This document shows, piece after piece, positions 15,001 to 30,000 of a stretch of DNA of 64,000 nt (within the stretch, counting starts at the first letter, position 1; each line of letters begins with the position of its first letter). The notes beneath the pieces are model-generated. The model ran no database searches. It had not been told where the DNA came from and saw only the letters and a list, made by a program, of their open reading frames with translations. The stretch spans positions 1 to 64,000 of the forward strand of contig CALZFC010000293.1 in assembly GCA_945643635.1 (NCBI GenBank). Reading direction: 5' to 3'. This DNA is from Allodiplogaster sudhausi. Its lineage: Eukaryota > Nematoda > Chromadorea > Rhabditida > Diplogasteridae. The position numbers were made by a program, and so were the translations under genes.

Positions 15001-18000
15001 GCTTTCTTATTTTGGTTTTCGATTCATCATCAAGGGACCCTGAAGACTATCCTTGCTTAGTTTGAAGTCAATCGGATTCAAAAAAATTTTCGACATGGTC
15101 TTCAAGCTAGTTCACGGACCATAATCTCCAAGCAAACTTGCGCTTTCTTATTTTGGTTTTCGGATTCATCATCAAGGGACCCTGAAGACTATCCTTGCTT
15201 AGTTTGAAGTCAATCGGATTCAAAAAATTTTCGACATGGTCTTCAACCTAGTTCACAACATAATCTCCAAGCAAACTTGCGCTTTCTTATTTTGGCTTTC
15301 GGATTCATCATCAAGGGACCCTGAAGACTATCCTTGCTTAGTTTGAAGTCAATCGGATTCAAAAACATTTTCGACATGGTCTTCAAGCTAGTTCACGGAC
15401 CATAATCTCCAAGCAAACTTGCTCTTTCTTATTTTGGCTTTCGGATTCATCATCAAGGGACCCTGAAGACTATCCTTGCTTAGTTTGAAGTCAATCGGAT
15501 TCAAAAAATTTCGACATGGTCTTCAAGCTAGTTCACGGACCATAATCTCCAAGCAAACTTGCGCTTTCTTATTTTGGCTTTCGGATTCATCATCAAGGGA
15601 CCCTGAAGACTATCCTTGCTTAGTTTGAAGTCAATCGGATTCAAAAACATTTTCGACATGGTCTTCAAGCTAGTTCACGGACCATAATCTCCATAGCAAA
15701 CTTGCTCTTTCTTATTTTGGCTTTCGGATTCATCATCAAGGGACCCTGAAGACTATCCTTGCTTAGTTTGAAGTCAATCGGATTCAAAAAAATTTTCGAC
15801 ATGGTTTTCAAGCTAGTTCACGGACCATAATCTCCAAGCAAACTTGCGCTTTCTTATTTTGGCTTTCGGATTCATCATCAAGGGACCCAGAAGACTATAA
15901 TTGCTTAGTTTGAAGTCAATCGGATTCAAAAAATTTCGACATGGTCTTCAAGCTAGTTCACGGACCATAATCTCCAAGCAAACTTGCGCTTTCTTATTTT
16001 GGTTTTCGGATTCATCATCAAGGACCCTGAAGACTATCTTGCTTAGTTTGAAGTCAATCGGATTCAAAAAATTTTCGACATGGTCTTCAAGCTAGTTCAC
16101 GGAGTATAATCTCCAAGCAAACTTGCGCTTTCTTATTTTGGCTTTCGGATTCATCATCAAGGGACCCTGAAGACTATCCTTGCTTAGTTTGAAGTCAATC
16201 GGATTCAAAAATTTTTCGACATGGTCTCAAGCTAGTTCACGGACCATAATCTCCAAGCAAACTTGCGCTTTCTTATTTTGGCTTTCGGATTCATCATCAA
16301 GGGACCCTGAAGACTATCCTTGCTTAGTTTGAAGTCAATCGGATTCAAAAAATTTTCGACATGGTCTTCAAGCTAGTTCACGGACCATAATCTCCAAGCA
16401 AACTTGCGCTTTCTTATTTTGGCTTTCGGATTCATCATCAAGGGACCCTGAAGACTATCCTTGCTTAGTTTGAAGTCAATCGGATTCAAAAAATTTTCGA
16501 CATGGTCTCAAGCAGTTCACGGACCATAATCTCCAAGCAAACTTGCGCTTTCTTATTTTGGCTTTCGGATTCATCATCAAGGGACCCTGAAGACTATCCT
16601 TGCTTAGTTTGAAGTCAATCGGATTCAAAAAAATTTTCGACATGGTCTTCAAGCTAGTTCACGGACCATAATCTCCAAGCAAACTTGCGCTTTCTTATTT
16701 TGGCTTTCGGATTCATCATCAAGGGACCCTGAAGACTATCCTTGCTTAGTTTGAAGTCAATCGGATTCAAAAAAATTTTTCGACATGGTCTCAAGCTAGT
16801 TCACGGACCATAATCTCCAAGCAAACTTGCGCTTTCTTATTTTGGCTTTCGGATTCATCATCAAGGGACCCTGAAGACTATCCTTGCTTAGTTTGAAGTC
16901 AATCGGATTCAAAAAATTTTCGACATGGTCTTCAAGCTAGTTCACGGACCATAATCTCCAAGCAAACTTGCGCTTTCTTATTTTGGCTTTCGGATTCATC
17001 ATCAAGGGACCCTGAAGACTATCCTTGCTTAGTTTGAAGTCAATCGGATTCAAAAAAATTTTCGACATGGTCTTCAAGCTAGTTCACAACAATAATCTCC
17101 AAGCAAACTTGCGCTTTCTTATTTTGGTTTCGGATTCATCATCAAGGGACCCTGAAGACTATCCTTGCTTAGTTTGAAGTCAATCGGATTCAAAAACATT
17201 TTCGACATGGTCTTCAACTAGTTCACAACCATAATCTCCAAGCAAACTTGCGCTTTCTTATTTTGGCTTTCGGATTCATCATCAAGGGACCCTGAAGACT
17301 ATCCTTGCTTAGTTTGAAGTCAATCGGATTCAAAAAAATTTTCGACATAGTCTTCAAGCTAGTTCACGGACCATAATCTCCAAGCAAACTTGCGCTTTCT
17401 TATTTTGGCTTTCGGATTCATCATCAAGGGACCCTGAAGACTATCCTTGCTTAGTTTGAAGTCAATCGGATTCAAAAAAATTTCGACATGGTCTTCAAGC
17501 TAGTTCACGGACCATAATCTCCAAGCAAACTTGCGCTTTCTTATTTTGGCTTTCGGATTCATCATCAAGGGACCCTGAAGACTATCCTTGCTTAGTTTGA
17601 AGTCAATCGGATTCAAAAAAATTTTCGACATGGTCTTCAAGCTAGTTCACGGACCATAATCTCCAAGCAAACTTGCGCTTTCTTATTTTGCTTTCGGATT
17701 CATCATCAAGGGACCCTGAAGACTATCCTTGCTTAGTTTGAAGTCAATCGGATTCAAAAAATTTTCGACATGGTCTTCAAGCTAGTTCACGGACCATAAT
17801 CTCCAAGCAAACTTGCGCTTTCTTATTTTGGCTTTCGGATTCATCATCAAGGGACCCAGAAGACTATAATTGCTTAGTTTGAAGTCAATCGGATTCAAAA
17901 AAATTTTCGACATGGTCTTCAAGCTAGTTCACGGACCATAATCTCCAAGCAAACTTGCGCTTTCTTATTTTGGCTTTCGGATTCATCATCAAGGGACCCT

Positions 18001-21000
18001 GAAGACTATCCTTGCTTAGTTTGAAGTCAATCGGATTCAAAAAAATTTCGACATGGTCTTCAAGCTAGTTCACGGACCATAATCTCCAAGCAAACTTGCG
18101 CTTTCTTATTTTGGCTTTCGGATTCATCATCAAGGGACCCTGAAGACTATATTGCTTAGTTTGAAGTCAATCGGATTCAAAAAATTTTCGACATGGTCTT
18201 CAAGCTAGTTCACAACAATAATCTCCAAGCAAACTTGCGCTTTCTTATTTTGGCTTTCGGATTCATCATCAAGGGACCCTGAAGACTATCCTTGCTTAGT
18301 TTGAAGTCAATCGGATTCAAAAAAATTTTCGACATGGTCTTCAAGCTAGTTCACGGACAATAATCTCCAAGCAAACTTGCGCTTTCTTATTTTGGCTTTC
18401 GGATTCATCATCAAGGGACCCTGAAGACTATCCTTGCTTAGTTTGAAGTCAATCGGATTCAAAAAAATTTCGACATGGTCTTCAAGCTAGTTCACGGACC
18501 ATAATCTCCAAGCAAACTTGCGCTTTCTTATTTTGGCTTTCGGATTCATCATCAAGGGACCCTGAAGACTATCCTTGCTTAGTTTGAAGTCAATCGGATT
18601 CAAAAAATTTTCGACATGGTCTTCAAGCTAGTTCACAACCATAATCTCCAAGCAAACTTGCGCTTTCTTATTTTGGCTTTCGGATTCATCATCAAGGGAC
18701 CCTGAAGACTATCCTTGCTTAGTTTGAAGTCAATCGGATTCAAAAAAATTTTCGACATGGTCTTCAAGCTAGTTCACGGACCATAATCTCCAAGCAAACT
18801 TGCGCTTTCTTATTTTGGCTTTCGGATTCATCATCAAGGGACCCTGAAGACTATCCTTGCTTAGTTTGAAGTCAATCGGATTCAAAAAAATTTCGACATG
18901 GTCTTCAAGCTAGTTCACGGACCATAATCTCCAAGCAAACTTGCGCTTTCTTATTTTGGCTTTCGGATTCATCATCAAGGGACCCTGAAGACTATCCTTG
19001 CTTAGTTTGAAGTCAATCGGATTCAAAAAAATTTCGACATGGTCTTCAAGCTAGTTCACGGACCATAATCTCCAAGCAAACTTGCGCTTTCTTATTTTGG
19101 CTTTCGGATTCATCATCAAGGGACCCTGAAGACTATCCTTGCTTAGTTTGAAGTCAATCGGATTCAAAAAATTTTCGACATGGTTCAACCTAGTTCCACG
19201 GACCATAATCTCCAAGCAAACTTGCGCTTTCTTATTTTGGCTTTCGGATTCATCATCAAGGGACCCTGAAGACTATCCTTGCTTAGTTTGAAGTCAATCG
19301 GATTCAAAAAAATTTTCGACATGGTCTTCAAGCTAGTTCACGGACCATAATCTCCAAGCAAACTTGCGCTTTCTTATTTTGGCTTTCGGATTCATCATCA
19401 AGGGACCCTGAAGACTATCCTTGCTTAGTTTGAAGTCAATCGGATTCAAAAAAATTTTCGACATGGTCTTCAAGCTAGTTCACGGACCATAATCTCCAAG
19501 CAAACTTGCGCTTTCTTATTTTGGCTTTCGGATTCATCATCAAGGGACCCTGAAGACTATCCTTGCTTAGTTTGAAGTCAATCGGATTCAAAAAATTTTC
19601 GACATGGTCTTCAAGCTAGTTCACGGACCATAATCTCCAAGCAAACTTGCGCTTTCTTATTTTGGCTTTCGGATTCATCATCAAGGGACCCTGAAGACTA
19701 TCCTTGCTTAGTTTGAAGTCAATCGGATTCAAAAAAATTTCGACATGGTCTTCAAGCTAGTTCACGGACCATAATCTCCAAGCAAACTTGCGCTTTCTTA
19801 TTTTGGCTTTCGGATTCATCATCAAGGGACCCAGAAGACTATCCTTGCTTAGTTTGAAGTCAATCGGATTCAAAAAATTTTCGACATGGTCTTCAAGCTA
19901 GTTCACGGACCATAATCTCCAAGCAAACTTGCGCTTTCTTATTTTGGCTTTCGGATTCATCATCAAGGGACCCTGAAGACTATCCTTGCTTAGTTTGAAG
20001 TCAATCGGATTCAAAAAATTTTCGACATGGTCTTCAAGCTAGTTCACAACAATAATCTCCAAGCAAACTTGCGCTTTCTTATTTTGGTTTTCGATTCATC
20101 ATCAAGGGACCCTGAAGACTATCCTTGCTTAGTTTGAAGTCAATCGGATTCAAAAAAATTTTCGACATGGTCTTCAAGCTAGTTCACACCATAATCTCCA
20201 AGCAAACTTGCGCTTTCTTATTTTGGCTTTCGGATTCATCATCAAGGGACCCTGAAGACTATCCTTGCTTAGTTTGAAGTCAATCGGATTCAAAAAAATT
20301 TTCGACATGGTCTTCAAGCTAGTTCACGGACCATAATCTCCAAGCAAACTTGCGCTTTCTTATTTTGGCTTTCGGATTCATCAAGGGACCCTGAAGACTA
20401 TCCTTGCTTAGTTTGAAGTCAATCGGATTCAAAAAAATTTTCGACATGGTCTTCAAGCTAGTTCACGGACCATAATCTCCAAGCAAACTTGCGCTTTCTT
20501 ATTTTGGCTTTCGGATTCATCATCAAGGGACCCTGAAGACTATCCTTGCTTAGTTTGAAGTCAATCGGATTCAAAAAAATTTTCGACATGGTCTTCAAGC
20601 TAGTTCACGGACCATAATCTCCAAGCAAACTTGCGCTTTCTTATTTTGGCTTTCGGATTCATCATCAAGGGACCCTGAAGACTATCCTTGCTTAGTTTGA
20701 AGTCAATCGGATTCAAAAAAATTTCGACATGGTCTTCAAGCTAGTTCACGGACCATAATCTCCAAGCAAACTTGCGCTTTCTTATTTTGGCTTTCGGATT
20801 CATCATCAAGGGACCCTGAAGACTATCCTTGCTTAGTTTGAAGTCAATCGGATTCAAAAAAAATTTCGACATGGTCTTCAAGCTAGTTCACGGACCATAA
20901 TCTCCAAGCAAACTTGCGCTTTCTTATTTTGGCTTTCGGATTCATCATCAAGGGACCCTGAAGACTATCCTTGCTTAGTTTGAAGTCAATCGGATTCAAA

Positions 21001-24000
21001 AAATTTTCGACATGGTCTTCAAGCTAGTTCACGGACCATAATCTCCAAGCAAACTTGCGCTTTCTTATTTTGGCTTTCGGATTCATCATCAAGGGACCCT
21101 GAAGACTATCCTTGCTTAGTTTGAAGTCAATCGGATTCAAAAAAATTTTCGACATGGTCTTCAAGCTAGTTCACGGACCATAATCTCCAAGCAAACTTGC
21201 GCTTTCTTATTTTGGCTTTCGGATTCATCATCAAGGGACCCTGAAGACTATCCTTGCTTAGTTTGAAGTCAATCGGATTCAAAAAATTTTCGACATGGTC
21301 TTCAAGCTAGTTCACGGACCATAATCTCCAAGCAAACTTGCGCTTTCTTATTTTGGCTTTCGGATTCATCATCAAGGGACCCTGAAGACTATCCTTGCTT
21401 AGTTTGAAGTCAATCGGATTCAAAAAATTTTCGACATGGTCTTCAAGCTAGTTCACGGACCATAATCTCCAAGCAAACTTGCGCTTTCTTATTTTGGCTT
21501 TCGGATTCATCATCAAGGGACCCTGAAGACTATCCTTGCTTAGTTTGAAGTCAATCGGATTCAAAAAAATTTTCGACATGGTCTTCAAGCTAGTTCACAA
21601 CAATAATCTCCAAGCAAACTTGCGCTTTCTTATTTTGGCTTTCGGATTCATCATCAAGGGACCCTGAAGACTATCCTTGCTTAGTTTGAAGTCAATCGGA
21701 TTCAAAAACATTTTCGACATGGTCTTCAAGCTAGTTCACGGACCATAATCTCCAAGCAAACTTGCGCTTTCTTATTTTGGCTTTCGGATTCATCATCAAG
21801 GGACCCTGAAGACTATCCTTGCTTAGTTTGAAGTCAATCGGATTCAAAAAATTTTCGACATGGTCTTCAAGCTAGTTCACAACAATAATCTCCAAGCAAA
21901 CTTGCGCTTTCTTATTTTGGCTTTCGGATTCATCATCAAGGGACCCAGAGACTATGACTGCTTAGTTTGAAGTCAATCGGATTCAAAAAAATTTCGACAT
22001 GGTCTTCAAGCTAGTTCACGGACCATAATCTCCAAGCAAACTTGCGCTTTCTTATTTTGGCTTTCGGATTCATCATCAAGGGACCCTGAAGACTATCCTT
22101 GCTTAGTTTGAAGTCAATCGGATTCAAAAAAATTTTCGACATGGTCTTCAAGCTAGTTCACGGACCATAATCTCCAAGCAAACTTGCGCTTTCTTATTTT
22201 GGCTTTCGGATTCATCATCAAGGGACCCTGAAGACTATCCTTGCTTAGTTTGAAGTCAATCGGATTCAAAAATTTTTCGACATGGTCATCAAGCTAGTTC
22301 ACGGACCATAATCTCCAAGCAAACTTGCGCTTTCTTATTTTGGCTTTCGGATTCATCATCAAGGGACCCTGAAGACTATCCTTGCTTAGTTTGAAGTCAA
22401 TCGGATTCAAAAAAATTTCGACATGGTCTTCAAGCTAGTTCACGGACCATAATCTCCAAGCAAACTTGCGCTTTCTTATTTTGGCTTTCGGATTCATCAT
22501 CAAGGGACCCTGAAGACTATCTATCTTAGCTTAGTTGAAGTCAATCGGATTCAAAAAAATTTTCGACATGGTCTTCAAGCTAGTTCACGGACCATAATCT
22601 CCAAGCAAACTTGCGCTTTCTTATTTTGGCTTTCGGATTCATCATCAAGGGACCCAGAAGACTATCCTTGCTTAGTTTGAAGTCAATCGGATTCAAAAAA
22701 ATTTTCGACATGGTCTTCAAGCTAGTTCACGGACCATAATCTCCAAGCAAACTTGCGCTTTCTTATTTTGGCTTTCGGATTCATCATCAAGGGACCCTGA
22801 AGACTATCCTTGCTTAGTTTGAAGTCAATCGGATTCAAAAAAATTTTCGACATGGTCTTCAAGCTAGTTCACGGACCATAATCTCCAAGCAAACTTGCGC
22901 TTTCTTATTTTGGCTTTCGGATTCATCATCAAGGGACCCTGAAGACTATCCTTGCTTAGTTTGAAGTCAATCGGATTCAAAAAAATTTTCGACATGGTCT
23001 TCAAGCTAGTTCACGGACCATAATCTCCAAGCAAACTTGCGCTTTCTTATTTTGGCTTTCGGATTCATCATCAAGGGACCCTGAAGACTATCCTTGCTTA
23101 GTTTGAAGTCAATCGGATTCAAAAAAATTTTCGACATGGTCTTCAAGCTAGTTCACGGACCATAATCTCCAAGCAAACTTGCGCTTTCTTATTTTGGCTT
23201 TCGGATTCATCATCAAGGGACCCTGAAGACTATCCTTGCTTAGTTTGAAGTCAATCGGATTCAAAAAAATTTTCGACATGGTCTTCAAGCTAGTTCACGG
23301 ACCATAATCTCCAAGCAAACTTGCGCTTTCTTATTTTGGCTTTCGGATTCATCATCAAGGGACCCTGAAGACTATCCTTGCTTAGTTTGAAGTCAATCGG
23401 ATTCAAAAAATTTTCGACATGGTCTTCAACTAGTTCACAACAATAATCTCCAAGCAAACTTGCGCTTTCTTATTTTGGCTTTCGGATTCATCATCAAGGG
23501 ACCCTGAAGACTATCCTTGCTTAGTTTGAAGTCAATCGGATTCAAAAAAATTTTCGACATGGTCTTCAACTAGTTCACACCATAATCTCCAAGCAAACTT
23601 GCGCTTTCTTATTTTGCTTTCGGATTCATCATCAAGGGACCCTGAAGACTATCCTTGCTTAGTTTGAAGTCAATCGGATTCAAAAAAATTTTCGACATGG
23701 TCTTCAAGCTAGTTCACGGACCATAATCTCCAAGCAAACTTGCGCTTTCTTATTTTGGCTTTCGGATTCATCATCAAGGGACCCTGAAGACTATCCTTGC
23801 TTAGTTTGAAGTCAATCGGATTCAAAAAATTTTTCGACATGGTCATCAAGCTAGTTCACGGACCATAATCTCCAAGCAAACTTGCGCTTTCTTATTTTGG
23901 CTTTCGGATTCATCATCAAGGGACCCTGAAGACTATCCTTGCTTAGTTTGAAGTCAATCGGATTCAAAAAATTTTCGACATGGTCTTCAAGCTAGTTCAC

Positions 24001-27000
24001 GGACCATAATCTCCAAGCAAACTTGCGCTTTCTTATTTTGGCTTTCGGATTCATCATCAAGGGACCCTGAAGACTATCCTTGCTTAGTTTGAAGTCAATC
24101 GGATTCAAAAAATTTTCGACATGGTCTTCAAGCTAGTTCACGGACCATAATCTCCAAGCAAACTTGCGCTTTCTTATTTTGGCTTTCGGATTCATCATCA
24201 AGGGACCCAGAAGACTATCCTTGCTTAGTTTGAAGTCAATCGGATTCAAAAAAATTTTCGACATGGTTTCAAGCTAGTTCACGGACCATAATCTCCAAGC
24301 AAACTTGCGCTTTCTTATTTTGGCTTTCGGATTCATCATCAAGGGACCCTGAAGACTATCCTTGCTTAGTTTGAAGTCAATCGGATTCAAAAAATTTTCG
24401 ACATGGTCTTCAAGCTAGTTCACGGACCATAATCTCCAAGCAAACTTGCGCTTTCTTATTTGGCTTTCGGATTCATCATCAAGGGACCCTGAAGACTATC
24501 CTTGCTTAGTTTGAAGTCAATCGGATTCAAAAAAATTTCGACATGGTCTTCAAGCTAGTTCACGGACCATAATCTCCAAGCAAACTTGCGCTTTCTTATT
24601 TTGGCTTTCGGATTCATCATCAAGGGACCCTGAAGACTATCCTTGCTTAGTTTGAAGTCAATCGGATTCAAAAAATTTTCGACATGGTCTTCAAGCTAGT
24701 TCACGGACAATAATCTCCAAGCAAACTTGCGCTTTCTTATTTTGGCTTTCGGATTCATCATCAAGGGACCGAAGACTATCCTTGCTTAGTTTGAAGTCAA
24801 TCGGATTCAAAAAAATTTTCGACATGGTCTTCAAGCTAGTTCACGGACCATAATCTCCAAGCAAACTTGCGCTTTCTTATTTTGGCTTTCGGATTCATCA
24901 TCAAGGACCCTGAAGACTATCCTTGCTTAGTTTGAAGTCAATCGGATTCAAAAATTTTTTCGACATGGTCATCAAGCTAGTTCACGGACCATAATCTCCA
25001 AGCAAACTTGCGCTTTCTTATTTTGCTTTCGGATTCATCATCAAGGGACCCAGAAGACTATCCTTGCTTAGTTTGAAGTCAATCGGATTCAAAATTTTCG
25101 ACATGGTCTTCAAGCTAGTTCACGGACCATAATCTCCAAGCAAACTTGCGCTTTCTTATTTTGGCTTTCGGATTCATCATCAAGGGACCCTGAAGACTAT
25201 CCTTGCTTAGTTTGAAGTCAATCGGATTCAAAAAATTTTCGACATGGTCTTCAAGCTAGTTCACGGACCATAATCTCCAAGCAAACTTGCGCTTTCTTAT
25301 TTTGGCTTTCGGATTCATCATCAAGGGACCCTGAAGACTATCCTTGCTTAGTTTGAAGTCAATCGGATTCAAAAAAATTTTCGACATGGTCATCAAGCTA
25401 GTTCACGGACCATAATCTCCAAGCAAACTTGCGCTTTCTTATTTTGGCTTTCGGATTCATCATCAAGGGACCCTGAAGACTATCCTTGCTTAGTTTGAAG
25501 TCAATCGGATTCAAAAAAATTTCGACATGGTCTTCAAGCTAGTTCACGGACCATAATCTCCAAGCAAACTTGCGCTTTCTTATTTTGGCTTTCGGATTCA
25601 TCATCAAGGGACCCTGAAGACTATCCTTGCTTAGTTTGAAGTCAATCGGATTCAAAAAATTTTCGACATGGTCTTCAAGCTAGTTCACGGACCATAATCT
25701 CCAAGCAAACTTGCGCTTTCTTATTTTGGCTTTCGGATTCATCATCAAGGGACCCTGAAGACTATCCTTGCTTAGTTTGAAGTCAATCGGATTCAAAAAA
25801 ATTTCGACATGGTCTTCAAGCTAGTTCACGGACCATAATCTCCAAGCAAACTTGCGCTTTCTTATTTTGGCTTTCGGATTCATCATCAAGGGACCCTGAA
25901 GACTATCCTTGCTTAGTTTGAAGTCAATCGGATTCAAAAAAATTTTCGACATGGTCTTCAAGCTAGTTCACGGACCATAATCTCCAAGCAAACTTGCGCT
26001 TTCTTATTTTGGCTTTCGGATTCATCATCAAGGGACCCTGAAGACTATCCTTGCTTAGTTTGAAGTCAATCGGATTCAAAAAATTTCGACATGGTCTTCA
26101 AGCTAGTTCACGGACCATAATCTCCAAGCAAACTTGCGCTTTCTTATTTTGGCTTTCGGATTCATCATCAAGGGACCCTGAAGACTATCCTTGCTTAGTT
26201 TGAAGTCAATCGGATTCAAAAAAATTTTCGACATGGTCTTCAAGCTAGTTCACAACAATAATCTCCAAGCAAACTTGCGCTTTCTTATTTTGGCTTTCGG
26301 ATTCATCATCAAGGGACCCTGAAGACTATCCTTGCTTAGTTTGAAGTCAATCGGATTCAAAAAAAATTTCGACATGGTCTTCAAGCTAGTTCACGGACCA
26401 TAATCTCCAAGCAAACTTGCGCTTTCTTATTTTGGCTTTCGGATTCATCATCAAGGGACCCTGAAGACTATCCTTGCTTAGTTTGAAGTCAATCGGATTC
26501 AAAAATTTTCGACATGGTCTCAAGCTAGTTCACGGACCATAATCTCCAAGCAAACTTGCGCTTTCTTATTTTGGCTTTCGGATTCATCATCAAGGGACCC
26601 TGAAGACTATCCTTGCTTAGTTTGAAGTCAATCGGATTCAAAAAAATTTTCGACATGGTCTTCAAGCTAGTTCACGGACCATAATCTCCAAGCAAACTTG
26701 CGCTTTCTTATTTTGGCTTTCGGATTCATCATCAAGGGACCCTGAAGACTATCCTTGCTTAGTTTGAAGTCAATCGGATTCAAAAAAATTTTCGACATGG
26801 TCTTCAAGCTAGTTCACGGACCATAATCTCCAAGCAAACTTGCGCTTTCTTATTTTGGCTTTCGGATTCATCATCAAGGGACCCTGAAGACTATCCTTGC
26901 TTAGTTTGAAGTCAATCGGATTCAAAAAATTTTCGACATGGTCATCAAGCTAGTTCACGGACCATAATCTCCAAGCAAACTTGCGCTTTCTTATTTTGGC

Positions 27001-30000
27001 TTTCGGATTCATCATCAAGGGACCCTGAAGACTATCCTTGCTTAGTTTGAAGTCAATCGGATTCAAAAAATTTTCGACATGGTCTTCAAGCTAGTTCACG
27101 GACCATAATCTCCAAGCAAACTTGCGCTTTCTTATTTTGGCTTTCGGATTCATCATCAAGGGACCCTGAAGACTATAATTGCTTAGTTTGAAGTCAATCG
27201 GATTCAAAAAAATTTCGACATGGTCTTCAAGCTAGTTCACGGACCATAATCTCCAAGCAAACTTGCGCTTTCTTATTTTGGCTTTCGGATTCATCATCAA
27301 GGGACCCTGAAGACTATCCTTGCTTAGTTTGAAGTCAATCGGATTCAAAAAATTTTCGACATGGTCTTCAAGCTAGTTCACAACAATAATCTCCAAGCAA
27401 ACTTGCGCTTTCTTATTTTGGCTTTCGGATTCATCATCAAGGGACCCTGAAGACTATCCTTGCTTAGTTTGAAGTCAATCGGATTCAAAAAAATTTTCGA
27501 CATGGTCTTCAAGCTAGTTCACGGACCATAATCTCCAAGCAAACTTGCGCTTTCTTATTTTGGCTTTCGGATTCATCATCAAGGGACCCTGAAGACTATA
27601 CTTGCTTAGTTTGAAGTCAATCGGATTCAAAAAAAATTTCGACATGGTCTTCAACCTAGTTCACGGACCATAATCTCCAAGCAAACTTGCGCTTTCTTAT
27701 TTTGGCTTTCGGATTCATCATCAAGGGACCCTGAAGACTATCCTTGCTTAGTTTGAAGTCAATCGGATTCAAAAAAAATTTCGACATGGTCTTCAAGCTA
27801 GTTCACGGAGTATAATCTCCAAGCAAACTTGCGCTTTCTTATTTTGGCTTTCGGATTCATCATCAAGGGACCCTGAAGACTATCCTTGCTTAGTTTGAAG
27901 TCAATCGGATTCAAAAAAAATTTCGACATGGTCTTCAAGCTAGTTCACGGACCATAATCTCCAAGCAAACTTGCGCTTTCTTATTTTGGCTTTCGGATTC
28001 ATCATCAAGGGACCCAGAAGACTATAATTGCTTAGTTTGAAGTCAATCGGATTCAAAAAATTTTTCGACATGGTCTTCAAGCTAGTTCACGGACCATAAT
28101 CTCCAAGCAAACTTGCGCTTTCTTATTTTGGCTTTCGGATTCATCATCAAGGGACCCTGAAGACTATCCTTGCTTAGTTTGAAGTCAATCGGATTCAAAA
28201 AAATTTTCGACATGGTCTTCAACCTAGTTCACAACAATAATCTCCAAGCAAACTTGCGCTTTCTTATTTTGGCTTTCGGATTCATCATCAAGGGACCCTG
28301 AAGACTATTATTGCTTAGTTTGAAGTCAATCGGATTCAAAAAAATTTTCGACATGGTCTTCAAGCTAGTTCACGGACCATAATCTCCAAGCAAACTTGCG
28401 CTTTCTTATTTTGGCTTTCGGATTCATCATCAAGGGACCCAGAAGACTATAATTGCTTAGTTTGAAGTCAATCGGATTCAAAAAAATTTTCGACATGGTT
28501 TCAAGCTAGTTCACGGACCATAATCTCCAAGCAAACTTGCGCTTTCTTATTTTGGCTTTCGGATTCATCATCAAGGGACCCTGAAGACTATCCTAGCTTA
28601 GTTTGAAGTCAATCGGATTCAAAAAATTTTCGACATGGTCTTCAAGCTAGTTCACGGACCATAATCTCCAAGCAAACTTGCGCTTTCTTATTTTGGCTTT
28701 CGGATTCATCATCAAGGGACCCTGAAGACTATAATTGCTTAGTTTGAAGTCAATCGGATTCAAAAAAATTTCGACATGGTCTTCAAGCTAGTTCACGGAC
28801 CATAATCTCCAAGCAAACTTGCGCTTTCTTATTTTGGCTTTCGGATTCATCATCAAGGGACCCTGAAGACTATCCTTGCTTAGTTTGAAGTCAATCGGAT
28901 TCAAAAAAATTTTCGACATGGTCTTCAACCTAGTTCACAACAATAATCTCCAAGCAAACTTGCGCTTTCTTATTTTGGTTTCGGATTCATCATCAAGGGA
29001 CCCTGAAGACTATCCTTGCTTAGTTTGAAGTCAATCGGATTCAAAAACATTTTCGACATGGTCTTCAACCTAGTTCACAACAATAATCTCCAAGCAAACT
29101 TGCGCTTTCTTATTTTGGCTTTCGGATTCATCATCAAGGGACCCTGAAGACTATCCTTGCTTAGTTTGAAGTCAATCGGATTCAAAAAAATTTTCGACAT
29201 GGTCTTCAACCTAGTTCACGGACCATAATCTCCAAGCAAACTTGCGCTTTCTTATTTTGGCTTTCGGATTCATCATCAAGGGACCCTGAAGACTATCCTA
29301 GCTTAGTTTGAAGTCAATCGGATTCAAAAAAATTTCGACATGGTCTTCAACCTAGTTCACGGACCATAATCTCCAAGCAAACTTGCGCTTTCTTATTTTG
29401 GCTTTCGGATTCATCATCAAGGGACCCTGAAGACTATCCTTGCTTAGTTTGAAGTCAATCGGATCAAAAACATTTTCGACATGGTCTTCAACCTAGTTCA
29501 CAACATAATCTCCAAGCAAACTTGCGCTTTCTTATTTTGGCTTTCGGATTCATCATCAAGGGACCCTGAAGACTATCCTTGCTTAGTTTGAAGTCAATCG
29601 GATTCAAAAAAAATTTTCGACATGGTCTTCAAGCTAGTTCACGGACCATAATCTCCAAGCAAACTTGCGCTTTCTTATTTTGGCTTTCGGATTCATCATC
29701 AAGGGACCCAGAAGACTATAATTGCTTAGTTTGAAGTCAATCGGATTCAAAAAAATTTCGACATGGTCTTCAAGCTGTTCACGGACCATAATCTCCAAGC
29801 AAACTTGCGCTTTCTTATTTTGGCTTTCGGATTCATCATCAAGGGACCCTGAAGACTATCCTTGCTTAGTTTGAAGTCAATCGGATTCAAAAAAATTTTC
29901 GACATGGTCTTCAACCTAGTTCACAACAATAATCTCCAAGCAAACTTGCGCTTTCTTATTTTGGTTTCGGATTCATCATCAAGGGACCCTGAAGACTATC

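Noticed and set aside
722..16095. Plus-strand frames at 722-919 and 15,901-16,095, and the reverse-strand frame at 12,994-13,251
   Set aside because: These also lie entirely in the satellite, arise from indels, and have no independent support.
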